Origin: Betaproteobacteria bacterium
GTDB taxonomy: Bacteria > Pseudomonadota > Gammaproteobacteria > Burkholderiales > Casimicrobiaceae
Assembly (NCBI GenBank): GCA_005889025.1
Contig: VBCZ01000083.1
Location: 1-12,329, forward strand
Direction: 5' to 3'
Length of the DNA stretch: 12,329 nucleotides
Positions 6,887 to 12,329 of this stretch are shown here, one piece after another. The notes under the pieces are model-generated. The model worked only from the letters and a program-made list of their open reading frames with translations, was not told the origin of the DNA and did no database searches. The position numbers were made by a program, and so were the translations under genes. Each line of letters starts with the position of its first letter. The first letter of the stretch is position 1.

Positions 6887-7831
6887 TCAGCCGGGCGGCG
6901 TCTGCGTGCGGAGCTTGTCGTAGCGGCTCCTGGTCGCGGCAGGCGACAGATAGTTCGGAGCGATCGCCTCCAGCGACGTGGGCGCAATACCGAAAATGTC
7001 CGGAAACGCACACCCGCACACGCTGTCTTTTTTCATCGACGCGAGATTGTCGCGGCTCATGAGCGGGCCCGGCAGCGACTCCAGCAGGCGTGCCTGCAGC
7101 CGGGAAAGTCCCGGACCCAGTGGCAGGATCGGGCGTTCGTGGCCGGTCAACTTGCCGACGTAGGCCACCAAATCGCGCAACCGATATACCTCGGGGCCGC
7201 AAAGAGCATAGCGTTGACCATGGGTGCGATCGTCGTCGATCGCCCGCACGAAAGCATGCGCGACATCGCCCACGTACACCGGCTGGAAGCGGGCGTCGGG
7301 GCACGCCAGTGCGACAAGCGGCAGCAAGCGCTCGAGCTTTGCGAACATGTTCAGAAACGAGTCCTCGCGGCCGAAAATCACCGACGGACGAAAGATGGTC
7401 CATTCGAATCCGGATTCAGCAACGAGGGCTTCCGCCGTGCCTTTGCTGCGCAGGTAGAGGCTCGGGCCATCCGGATCCGCATTGAGCGCGCTCATGTGCA
7501 GCAATCGCGGCACACCGCTCGTACGGCAGGCGTCGGCGAGCTTGCGCGCAAGCTCGATATGGACCCGGTCGAAGTCGCCGCGATTGCGCTCGTGCAGAAT
7601 GCCGACGAGATTGATCGCTGCGTCTGCCCCGCGCGTCAGACGCGACAGCGTCGCTTCGTCGTGAATGTCGGCCTCGACCACGTCGACCGTCGGCAGCAGA
7701 ATGAGGTGCCTGGCGCGTTCGCGGCTTCGCGTCGGTATGACCACGCGATGCGATGCTGACGCCAATCGTGCCACGACGTGGCGTCCAACGAAGCCGCTGC
7801 CTCCGAGCACGACAACGGTACGCTGATTCAT
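6887..7831 (-). CDS. NAD(P)-binding epimerase-like protein, complex I NDUFA9 family
   Basis: This 314-residue atypical short-chain dehydrogenase has the nucleotide-binding motif VVVLGGSGFVGRH at 6-18 and continues with ERARHLILLPTVDVVEAD and NLVGILHE. The active-site-like YLRSK is at 126-130, then WTIFRPSVIFGRED. These are hallmarks of the bacterial NDUFA9-related family. In mitochondria NDUFA9 is an accessory subunit of respiratory complex I; the bacterial role and substrate are not established, so quinone- or NADPH-related function is inference. Its ATG overlaps the slt stop by 4 bp (ATGA), and cca follows 84 nt downstream. The order slt, this gene, cca is familiar in betaproteobacteria. 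The reading frame is intact and of normal length. After its TGA the same frame stays open into cca. Confidence 0.88.
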   Translation of the reverse strand: MNQRTVVVLGGSGFVGRHVVARLASASHRVVIPTRSRERARHLILLPTVDVVEADIHDEATLSRLTRGADAAINLVGILHERNRGDFDRVHIELARKLADACRTSGVPRLLHMSALNADPDGPSLYLRSKGTAEALVAESGFEWTIFRPSVIFGREDSFLNMFAKLERLLPLVALACPDARFQPVYVGDVAHAFVRAIDDDRTHGQRYALCGPEVYRLRDLVAYVGKLTGHERPILPLGPGLSRLQARLLESLPGPLMSRDNLASMKKDSVCGCAFPDIFGIAPTSLEAIAPNYLSPAATRSRYDKLRTQTPPG

Positions 7832-9801
7832 CGGGGCTCGGATCGATCGGGCGCCGGCAGCGATGCCGCGGCGGCCATGCCGCGCGGCTCCACTACGCCG
7901 AGTCGCTGTTTCAGCGAGACATACGGAAGCCCGAGCTGCGCCTGATAGAACATCGCATTGGCGAGCACTTTTTTCACGTAGTCGCGCGTTTCGTTGAAAG
8001 GAATGGTTTCTGCGAAGATTGCGCCTTCGAGCTCGGTTGCAGCACGCCAGGCTTGCGCGCGCCCGGGGCCGGCGTTATATGCCGCGGTCGCAAGCACCGG
8101 CATACCGTCGAGCCGATCGAGCACATGGCGAAGATAGTATGTCCCCAGTTGCGCATTGAGCTCGGGCTCGTCCAGACTCAACGCGCGGTAATCCACTCTG
8201 CCGGTCTGCTGCGCGACCCATCGCGCAGTTGCCGGCATGAGTTGCATCAGACCGGTCGCACCCGCACTCGACACAATGCCGGCAACGAAACGGCTTTCCT
8301 GCCGGACGAGCCCGAATGCCAGGGCGGGGTCGATGCCGTTGTCGCGCGCGGCTTCGGCAATGCTTTCCCGAAAAGGCGTTGGATAGCGCAGCGAAAAATC
8401 GTGTCTGCGCTGTGTGCGCTCCGCGGTGTTGATCGAACGGTCGTACAGGCCGACGCGGCGCGCGTATTCGGCGGCGAGAAGCAAGCCATCGTCGTCGAGG
8501 CCCCGCACGACATACGCCCACTCCCTAATCGCTTCGGGGCGCAGATCGAACGCGCTAAGCGCGAGCACACGCTTCACGGCGTCGCGCTCGCCGAACGCCG
8601 CGATGGCGGCGGAATCAACCTCGATCGGCTCGCTTACCGGCATGACCGCGGCGCGTATCGCCTCCGCGGCCAGAAAACCGTAAAAATGGTGCTCGGTCGC
8701 AAGCGAGCCATAAAGCCGCGTCGCGTCATTGTCGCGGCCCTCGTGGGCCAGGGCGCGCGCCTTCCAGTAGCGCCACGCGGGCTCCTGCGCCTGCGCTTCC
8801 GGCATCGCTTCGATGGCGGAAGCCACGTCTTTCCATGCTAACGCCCGCAGCGCGGCGCGCACGCGCCATGCGCGCTGGAGCTCGTTCTGCGCCGCACCGT
8901 CGGCTTCGCGATACCACTGATTGGCGAAAGGAGACAAGCTTCGCCCCGCATTGAATGCAACGATCAGATTGCCGTAGACGCGGTCGGGCTCGGGCATCTG
9001 CGAACGAACGCGCAGCCACGCCTCATGCGCCGCCGCCGGGTCGTTGCGCGCGACGCGGTCCAAAGCGTATAGCGCGAGCTCGCGCCCGGCACGCGACGCG
9101 AAACGAAAATCGCCTTTCGCCAGCGCCGCTGCGGCGCCGCGATCGACCCGCTGGAGGTCGCGCGGGTCCGGACGCTCGGCAGCGGGTAGTTCGCCGATCA
9201 GGCGCACCGCGAGTCGGAAATTCCCCGCTTCGTGCGCCAGACGCACCCGGGCCCACACGTCAGCGCTCGTGAGCGAGCCTCGCGCGAGCATCGCTGCGAA
9301 AAGCGGTTGGCAGGCGTCCGGCTGCTCCTGGCCGCTGAACCAGAAGGCCCGGGCATCGTGCAGAGTGGAGTCGCCGTCCTTCGATCGCTTCCACTGCAAG
9401 GCATAGCACGTCATCTCCACATCGTCGCCGACGCGCTTGGGGTATTCCTCTGCAAACAAGTCCCATTGCGCGCGCTTGCCCAGCGACTTCAACCATTCGG
9501 AGCGAAGCCGGTCGGCAAGCGGCATGCCATCCGCGCGCGTCAGAAACGCGCGCACTCGCTCAGGGCCAGCGTCGTCGAGACCAAGGCGAAGCTGCCAGTA
9601 CGCGACATAGACTTCGAGCAAATGACCCTTAAGCCGCGGCGCGACTCTATCGAGACGCGCGGCGTCGCCGGTCTGGAACGCGTCGCGCGCGGCGATAAAA
9701 TCGGTATCGCCCGTCTGCGCATGCGCGGCCAGAGCGACGGTAACGGCAAGTGCCGCGAATACGCAGCGGAGCGGAGAGACGAAAAGGTTCGGCAGCGACA
9801 T
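7828..9801 (-). CDS. slt: Soluble lytic murein transglycosylase (Slt70-like)
   Basis: This 657-residue periplasmic enzyme cleaves the MurNAc-GlcNAc bond of peptidoglycan to give 1,6-anhydro products. It begins with a signal peptide (residues 1-28, ending VALAAHA before QTGD). A long alpha-helical superhelical U/L region rich in short helices covers about 35-470. The goose-lysozyme-like catalytic domain follows: ALAFGLVRQESRF with the catalytic Glu at 502, GLMQLMPATA (517-526), AAYNAGPGRA (573-582) and ETIPFNETRDYVKKVL (598-613). Its length is normal for the family and the frame is intact. The start ATG is preceded by AGGA only 3 nt away, a short spacing. It heads a minus-strand operon with the NDUFA9-like gene (4-bp overlap) and cca, and is divergent from purE. 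Confidence 0.95.
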   Translation of the reverse strand: MSLPNLFVSPLRCVFAALAVTVALAAHAQTGDTDFIAARDAFQTGDAARLDRVAPRLKGHLLEVYVAYWQLRLGLDDAGPERVRAFLTRADGMPLADRLRSEWLKSLGKRAQWDLFAEEYPKRVGDDVEMTCYALQWKRSKDGDSTLHDARAFWFSGQEQPDACQPLFAAMLARGSLTSADVWARVRLAHEAGNFRLAVRLIGELPAAERPDPRDLQRVDRGAAAALAKGDFRFASRAGRELALYALDRVARNDPAAAHEAWLRVRSQMPEPDRVYGNLIVAFNAGRSLSPFANQWYREADGAAQNELQRAWRVRAALRALAWKDVASAIEAMPEAQAQEPAWRYWKARALAHEGRDNDATRLYGSLATEHHFYGFLAAEAIRAAVMPVSEPIEVDSAAIAAFGERDAVKRVLALSAFDLRPEAIREWAYVVRGLDDDGLLLAAEYARRVGLYDRSINTAERTQRRHDFSLRYPTPFRESIAEAARDNGIDPALAFGLVRQESRFVAGIVSSAGATGLMQLMPATARWVAQQTGRVDYRALSLDEPELNAQLGTYYLRHVLDRLDGMPVLATAAYNAGPGRAQAWRAATELEGAIFAETIPFNETRDYVKKVLANAMFYQAQLGLPYVSLKQRLGVVEPRGMAAAASLPAPDRSEPR

Positions 9802-9818
9802 CGGTCCTATTATCGCCT

Positions 9819-9824
9819 ATTGTA
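9819..9824 (-). promoter_or_regulatory. Candidate -10 box for the slt operon
   Basis: TACAAT reads on the minus strand (5 of 6 to consensus), ending 17 nt before the slt ATG, so transcription would begin only about 10 nt before the start codon. No -35 match is seen at the usual distance, so this is weak. Confidence 0.25.
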
Positions 9825-9833
9825 GAGATCGCG

Positions 9834-9882
9834 CATCGAGGCCTTTGGACAAACGCCGCGAATGGCGTCTCGCGCCTCGATG
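9834..9882. repeat. Nested inverted repeat between slt and purE
   Basis: Outer arms CATCGAGGC (9834-9842) and GCCTCGATG (9874-9882) are a perfect 9-bp pair. Inside them ACGCC (9853-9857) and GGCGT (9864-9868) form a second 5-bp stem with loop GCGAAT. The element lies between the candidate -10 boxes of the two divergent genes, covering where both -35 regions would fall. It may be a regulator site or a structured element; no known motif was recognised. Confidence 0.45.
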
Positions 9883-9889
9883 GTAAAAT
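9881..9889 (+). promoter_or_regulatory. Candidate extended -10 promoter of purE
   Basis: TGGTAAAAT fits the extended -10 form TGnTATAAT, with TAAAAT at 9884-9889. No -35 hexamer matches upstream, which an extended -10 can tolerate. It would give a purE leader of about 180 nt containing the structure at 9947-10016. The TG overlaps the right arm of the dyad at 9834-9882. Confidence 0.35.
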
Positions 9890-9946
9890 CGGCGCGGCGA
9901 AATTTGCGGCTGCTGAAGCCTTGCGGAAATGATTGCAATCAGCAAA

Positions 9947-10016
9947 GCTCGATCCTCACCCCTTTCTCCTCCGCTAAAGCGGGCGAGGGGAGATTCGTGC
10001 GCTTCGCCGATCGAGC
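9947..10016. repeat. REP-like nested palindrome in the purE leader
   Basis: Outer arms GCTCGATC (9947-9954) and GATCGAGC (10009-10016) are a perfect 8-bp pair. Inside, CTCCTCCGCT (9966-9975) folds on AGCGGGCGAG (9978-9987) with one C-C mismatch and one G-U. The inner part, CTCACCCC...CTCC..GGGCGAGGGGAG, resembles the widespread intergenic palindromes of proteobacterial genomes (recalled pattern, not searched). A separate 10-bp palindrome GATTGCAATC lies just upstream at 9931-9940. Confidence 0.4.
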
Positions 10017-10074
10017 GCCTTGAGGGGAGCATCGTGGCGGAAATAGTCGTCAACCATTCCGGTAGAGGATAAAC

Positions 10075-10590
10075 ATGCCTCGAGGCAAACGCGCGCCGCT
10101 GGTCGGCGTCATCATGGGCAGCGACAGCGACTGGGAAATCATGCAGCACGCGGTCGCGCAGCTCGACGCGTTTGGCGTGCCCTACGAGGCGAGGGTTCTG
10201 TCAGCGCACCGCACTCCCGACGACTCTTTCGCGTACGCGGAAGGCGCCGTCGCGCGTGGACTCGAATGCATCATCGCCGGAGCGGGCGGGGCTGCGCATC
10301 TCGCCGGGGTCATTGCCGCGAAGACCACGCTGCCGGTACTGGGCGTGCCGATGCCATCGAAGTATCTGCGCGGCGAGGATTCGCTGTTGTCCATCGTGCA
10401 GATGCCCAAGGGCATCCCGGTGGCGACCTTCGCCATCGGCGAAGCCGGCGCCGCCAACGCCGCGCTGTTCGCGGTTGCCATGCTCGCGCGCACCGACAAA
10501 GCGCTCGCCAGGAAGCTCGCGCTGCGCAGGGCCGAACAGACCGCGACCGTGCGCGCGATGATCCTGCCGCCAAAGCATCGCGGGAAGTGA
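10075..10590 (+). CDS. purE: N5-carboxyaminoimidazole ribonucleotide mutase, PurE class I
   Basis: This 171-residue cytoplasmic enzyme converts N5-CAIR to CAIR in de novo purine synthesis. Signature elements are GVIMGSDSDWEIM (11-23, phosphate-binding loop), VLSAHRTP (41-48, catalytic His45), AGAGGAAHLAG (68-78), GVPMPSK (90-96) and LLSIVQMPKGIPVATFAIG (104-122) followed by AGAANAALFA. Length and frame are normal. The start is supported by AGAGGA at 10064-10069, 5 nt before the ATG. The usual partner purK, needed to supply N5-CAIR, is not downstream; the next gene is convergent, only 15 bp past the stop. A possible extended -10 promoter lies about 190 nt upstream, with inverted repeats between it and the start. 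Confidence 0.96.
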   Translation: MPRGKRAPLVGVIMGSDSDWEIMQHAVAQLDAFGVPYEARVLSAHRTPDDSFAYAEGAVARGLECIIAGAGGAAHLAGVIAAKTTLPVLGVPMPSKYLRGEDSLLSIVQMPKGIPVATFAIGEAGAANAALFAVAMLARTDKALARKLALRRAEQTATVRAMILPPKHRGK

Positions 10591-10600
10591 CCACGGTCGC
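10543..10600. terminator. Nested inverted repeat at the 3' end of purE (candidate convergent terminator)
   Basis: Outer arms GCGACCGTG (10543-10551) and CACGGTCGC (10592-10600) pair over 9 bp. Inner arms CGCGATG (10554-10560) and CATCGCG (10576-10582) pair over 7 bp. The structure spans the last purE codons and its stop and ends 5 bp before the stop of the convergent isomerase gene. There is no T-tract, so an intrinsic terminator is doubtful; a 3'-end protective hairpin fits equally well. Confidence 0.35.
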
Positions 10601-10605
10601 TGTCG

Positions 10606-11250
10606 TCATTTGCGCTTCTGCGCCTCGCGCTCGACGCCAATCGGCAGGCTGGCGATCCGCGCCATCTCGGGATCTGCGTATCTGCAGCCCTGAGCGACAT
10701 AATCCAACGCCATCGCTGTTGCATCCGCGCCCCAGAAAAGCTCGTCGCCGATGGCGAGCGTGGGGACGCCGAATACGCCTCTCGCCAGCGCCTCGTCGGT
10801 CGAGCGTCGCAGCGACTCCTTGATTTCGGGCGCTTCGACGCGGGCCGACGCATCTTGAATTCCCAGCTCGGCGACGAGCTCTGCCCATTCGATGGGAAGA
10901 TCGCCGAGCCGACCGTCGCGCCAGACAAATCGGAAAATCCGCCGGACCGCATCGGGCTCGCAGTCCGCCACGATGGCGAGCCGCAGCAAAGGCAGCGGAT
11001 TGAACGGGTGCACCGCGGGAAACTTCATGGGAATGCCGAGGCGGCCCGCCTGCCATACGACAAAGCGGTACGTGAAAATGCGCTTGGAGGCGATCTCCGC
11101 GGGCCCCTTGTGGCCGTGGGCTTTGAGCAGACCGGCAAAAAGCACCGGCCGATAACGTATTCGCATCGATGTCGCGAGCTGTGGCAATTGCTCGCATTGC
11201 AGATACGAGAAAGGCGAGACGAAATCGAAGTACCAGTCAGCGCTGGGCAT
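10606..11250 (-). CDS. DsbA-family 2-hydroxychromene-2-carboxylate isomerase-like protein (kappa-class GST fold)
   Basis: This 214-residue cytoplasmic thioredoxin-fold protein has the HCCA isomerase signature WYFDFVSPFSYL at 6-17, in which Ser12 replaces the DsbA cysteine and contacts glutathione. RYRPVLFAGLLKAHGHKGPAE, HPFNPLPLLRLA and the C-terminal DEALARGVFGVPTLAIGDELFWGAD, with the cis-proline VPT, follow. In naphthalene degraders this fold isomerises hydroxychromene carboxylate; here no aromatic pathway is present, so the substrate is unknown and a glutathione-dependent isomerase or transferase role is inferred. The start at 11250 is chosen because the family sequence begins there and the frame upstream to 11406 is not protein-like. 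It overlaps the DUF1289 gene by 14 nt, so the two are probably translationally coupled. No lesion is seen. Confidence 0.88.
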   Translation of the reverse strand: MPSADWYFDFVSPFSYLQCEQLPQLATSMRIRYRPVLFAGLLKAHGHKGPAEIASKRIFTYRFVVWQAGRLGIPMKFPAVHPFNPLPLLRLAIVADCEPDAVRRIFRFVWRDGRLGDLPIEWAELVAELGIQDASARVEAPEIKESLRRSTDEALARGVFGVPTLAIGDELFWGADATAMALDYVAQGCRYADPEMARIASLPIGVEREAQKRK

Positions 11251-11467
11251 CGACAGCCAGTCTCGAAGCGACAGCGCTGCCGTAAACGGACCGCCGCCGC
11301 TCAAGAATCGGGATGAGCGTACGCTTCTCGGCCAGCGACAAATCCGACCACGACGCGATCTCGACGAGAGTGCGAAAGCAGCCCGCGCAAAAACCGGTCG
11401 CGCCATCGATGCTGCACACGCTGTTGCACGGGGAGGCGACGGAAGCCTCTTCCGCGGGGACGGTCAC
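11237..11467 (-). CDS. Small DUF1289 (Fe-S cluster-like cysteine motif) protein
   Basis: This 76-residue protein has the DUF1289 pattern: SPCNSVCSIDGATGFCAGC, then FRTLVEIASW and AEKRTLIPILERR. Four cysteines (13, 17, 27, 30) have the spacing C-x3-C-x9-C-x2-C, which suggests metal or Fe-S binding; the function is not established. The start is GTG 11465-11467, overlapping the mvaB stop as GTGA (4 bp), and the gene overlaps the downstream isomerase by 14 nt. The same frame is open far upstream but only this part has family character. Coupling to HMG-CoA lyase and the isomerase is a recurrent betaproteobacterial arrangement (recalled). Confidence 0.85.
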   Translation of the reverse strand: MTVPAEEASVASPCNSVCSIDGATGFCAGCFRTLVEIASWSDLSLAEKRTLIPILERRRSVYGSAVASRLAVDAQR

Positions 11468-12329
11468 GCCAGGCCCGTCTTGGAAAGCGGTTCCTTGGCA
11501 TCGAGCGCACGCGCAACGCGCGACATCGGCTCGCGCCCGAGAAAGTCGGAGATGAACCTTCCCGCCATGCGAAGCTTGGCAAGATCGACGCCGGTTTCGA
11601 TCTCCAAGCCATTGAACATATACAGCACGTCTTCGCTGGCGACGTTGCCGGTCGCGCCCTTGGCGTAAGGACACCCGCCGAGCCCTGCGACCGAGCTGTC
11701 GAAGGTCGCGACGCCGAGCTCCAGCGCGGCGTACACATTGGCCAGCGCCTGCCCCTAAGTATCGTGGAAATGCACCGCAAGCTCGCCGATCGGTACCGCG
11801 CTCGCGACGGCTGCCAGCAGCTTTTGTGTTTTCCCCGGCGTCCCCGTTCCGATGGTGTCGCCGAGCGAGATCTCGTAGCAGCCCATCGCCTTGAGAGCCG
11901 CGGCGACATCGCGCACGCGTGCGGGAGAAACGTCGCCTTCGTATGGGCATCCGAGAACGCAGGAAATATAGCCACGCACCCGAACGCCGTGCGCTTTCGC
12001 AGCTTGAGCGACCGGACGCGCCCGCTCGAGGCTTTTCGAGATGCTGCAGTTGATGTTCTTTTGCGAGAACGTCTCCGACGCCGCCGTGAAGATCGCCACT
12101 TCGTCGCAACCGGCGGCAAGCGCCGCCTCGAGTCCCTTGAGATTCGGCGTGAGCACCGGGTAGCGAACGCCGGGCTTGCGGCGGATCGAGGCCATGACGC
12201 GGGCGTTATCGGACATTTGCGGGACCCATTTCGGCGATACAAAGCTGGTGGCCTCGATCGCCGGAAGTCCCGCGTCGGTCAGACGGTCTATGAGCGCGAC
12301 CTTGATTTCAGTCGGCACCATCGTCTTTT
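11464..12329 (-). pseudogene. mvaB: Hydroxymethylglutaryl-CoA lyase, interrupted by an in-frame TAG; 5' end off window
   Basis: The enzyme splits HMG-CoA into acetyl-CoA and acetoacetate, the last step of leucine catabolism. The visible frame enters from the right edge as ...KTMVPTEIKVALIDRL, so ATG 12319-12321 is an internal Met. About 20 N-terminal residues, with the GPRDGLQNE segment and one metal ligand, are beyond the window. Present are IEATSFVSPKWVPQM, CEISxGDTxG-type residues (YEISLGDTIGTGTPG), the metal-binding VHFHDT, and the PROSITE-type signature SVAGLGGCPY with the catalytic Cys (codon 11671-11673), followed by GATGNVASEDVLYM. Between VHFHDT and GQALANVYAALELG, where the family has Tyr (HDTYGQAL), the codon is TAG (11755-11757). 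The frame on either side is the same, so this is a single-base nonsense change, not a frameshift. As written the product would stop before the catalytic Cys. The gene's own stop, TGA 11464-11466, overlaps the DUF1289 GTG. Confidence 0.9.

Noticed and set aside
5757..7062. Programmed ribosomal frameshifting as the explanation for cca (and coq7)
   Set aside because: A frameshift alone would not restore the missing 9-12 residues at each joint, and no slippery heptamer with a downstream structure was evident.
6028..8841. Long plus-strand open frames opposite cca, the epimerase and slt (for example 6028-7062, 6641-7759, 7753-8841)
   Set aside because: They lie antisense to genes with strong family motifs, are Arg/Ala/Gly-rich as expected of shadow frames in GC-rich DNA, and have no recognisable domains.
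9890..10074. Known purine or ZTP riboswitch before purE
   Set aside because: The conserved core sequences I know for these classes are not present; only inverted repeats are visible.
11251..11406. N-terminal extension of the HCCA isomerase-like frame
   Set aside because: It is basic, low in family signal and overlaps the DUF1289 coding region; the family sequence starts at DWYFDF right after the ATG at 11250.
11468..12109. A 290-residue reading of the DUF1289 frame extending over mvaB
   Set aside because: Only the last 76 residues show the DUF1289 cysteine motif; the rest is a shadow of mvaB.
1..12329. Insertion sequence, prophage, toxin-antitoxin, CRISPR or other defence system
   Set aside because: No transposase, integrase, toxin-like or Cas-like protein and no spaced direct repeats were found; every long conserved frame is a housekeeping, envelope or metabolic gene.

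Overview
The window reads as chromosomal DNA of a GC-rich Gram-negative bacterium, most likely a betaproteobacterium (Burkholderiales-like). The grounds are two Burkholderia/Bordetella-type general porins, a Coq7-type ubiquinone hydroxylase, the order slt / NDUFA9-like epimerase / cca, and an HMG-CoA lyase / DUF1289 / HCCA-isomerase operon. Taxonomy is inference from gene content. I see no mobile element, CRISPR array, tRNA or rRNA.

Layout. (a) 1-2040, minus strand: the 3' end of a surface-polysaccharide cluster. A WecA/WbpL-type polyprenyl-phosphate glycosyltransferase (family 4) overlaps by 4 bp a WbpM/CapD-type membrane nucleotide-sugar dehydratase that runs off the left edge. (b) 2041-2377: divergent control region with a perfect 8+8 bp dyad, a sigma70-like porin promoter and a leader hairpin. 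(c) 2378-5635, plus strand: porin, clear Rho-independent terminator, coq7 (broken), second paralogous porin. (d) 5704-9801, minus strand: operon slt, NDUFA9-like epimerase, cca (broken). (e) 9802-10074: divergent control region with nested inverted repeats between slt and purE. (f) 10075-10590, plus: purE without purK beside it. (g) 10606-12329, minus: mvaB (interrupted by an amber codon, 5' end off the window), DUF1289 protein and DsbA-fold HCCA isomerase, all overlapping head to tail.

How the genes work together. The left pair makes lipid-linked sugar for O-antigen or capsule. The porins are outer-membrane channels. Coq7 does a late step of ubiquinone synthesis. Slt turns over murein and Cca repairs tRNA 3' ends. 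PurE acts in purine synthesis, and the right-hand operon looks like the end of leucine/isovalerate (liu-type) catabolism.

The most notable observation is not a new system. Four coding lesions lie in three normally conserved genes: a frameshifting deletion of about 32 nt in coq7, a frameshifting deletion of about 35 nt plus an in-frame loss of about 36 codons in cca, and a Tyr-to-TAG codon in mvaB. The neighbouring genes look intact. Either the sequence carries assembly or read errors, or these loci are decaying. A second theme is that several gene borders carry nested or perfect inverted repeats, including both sides of purE.
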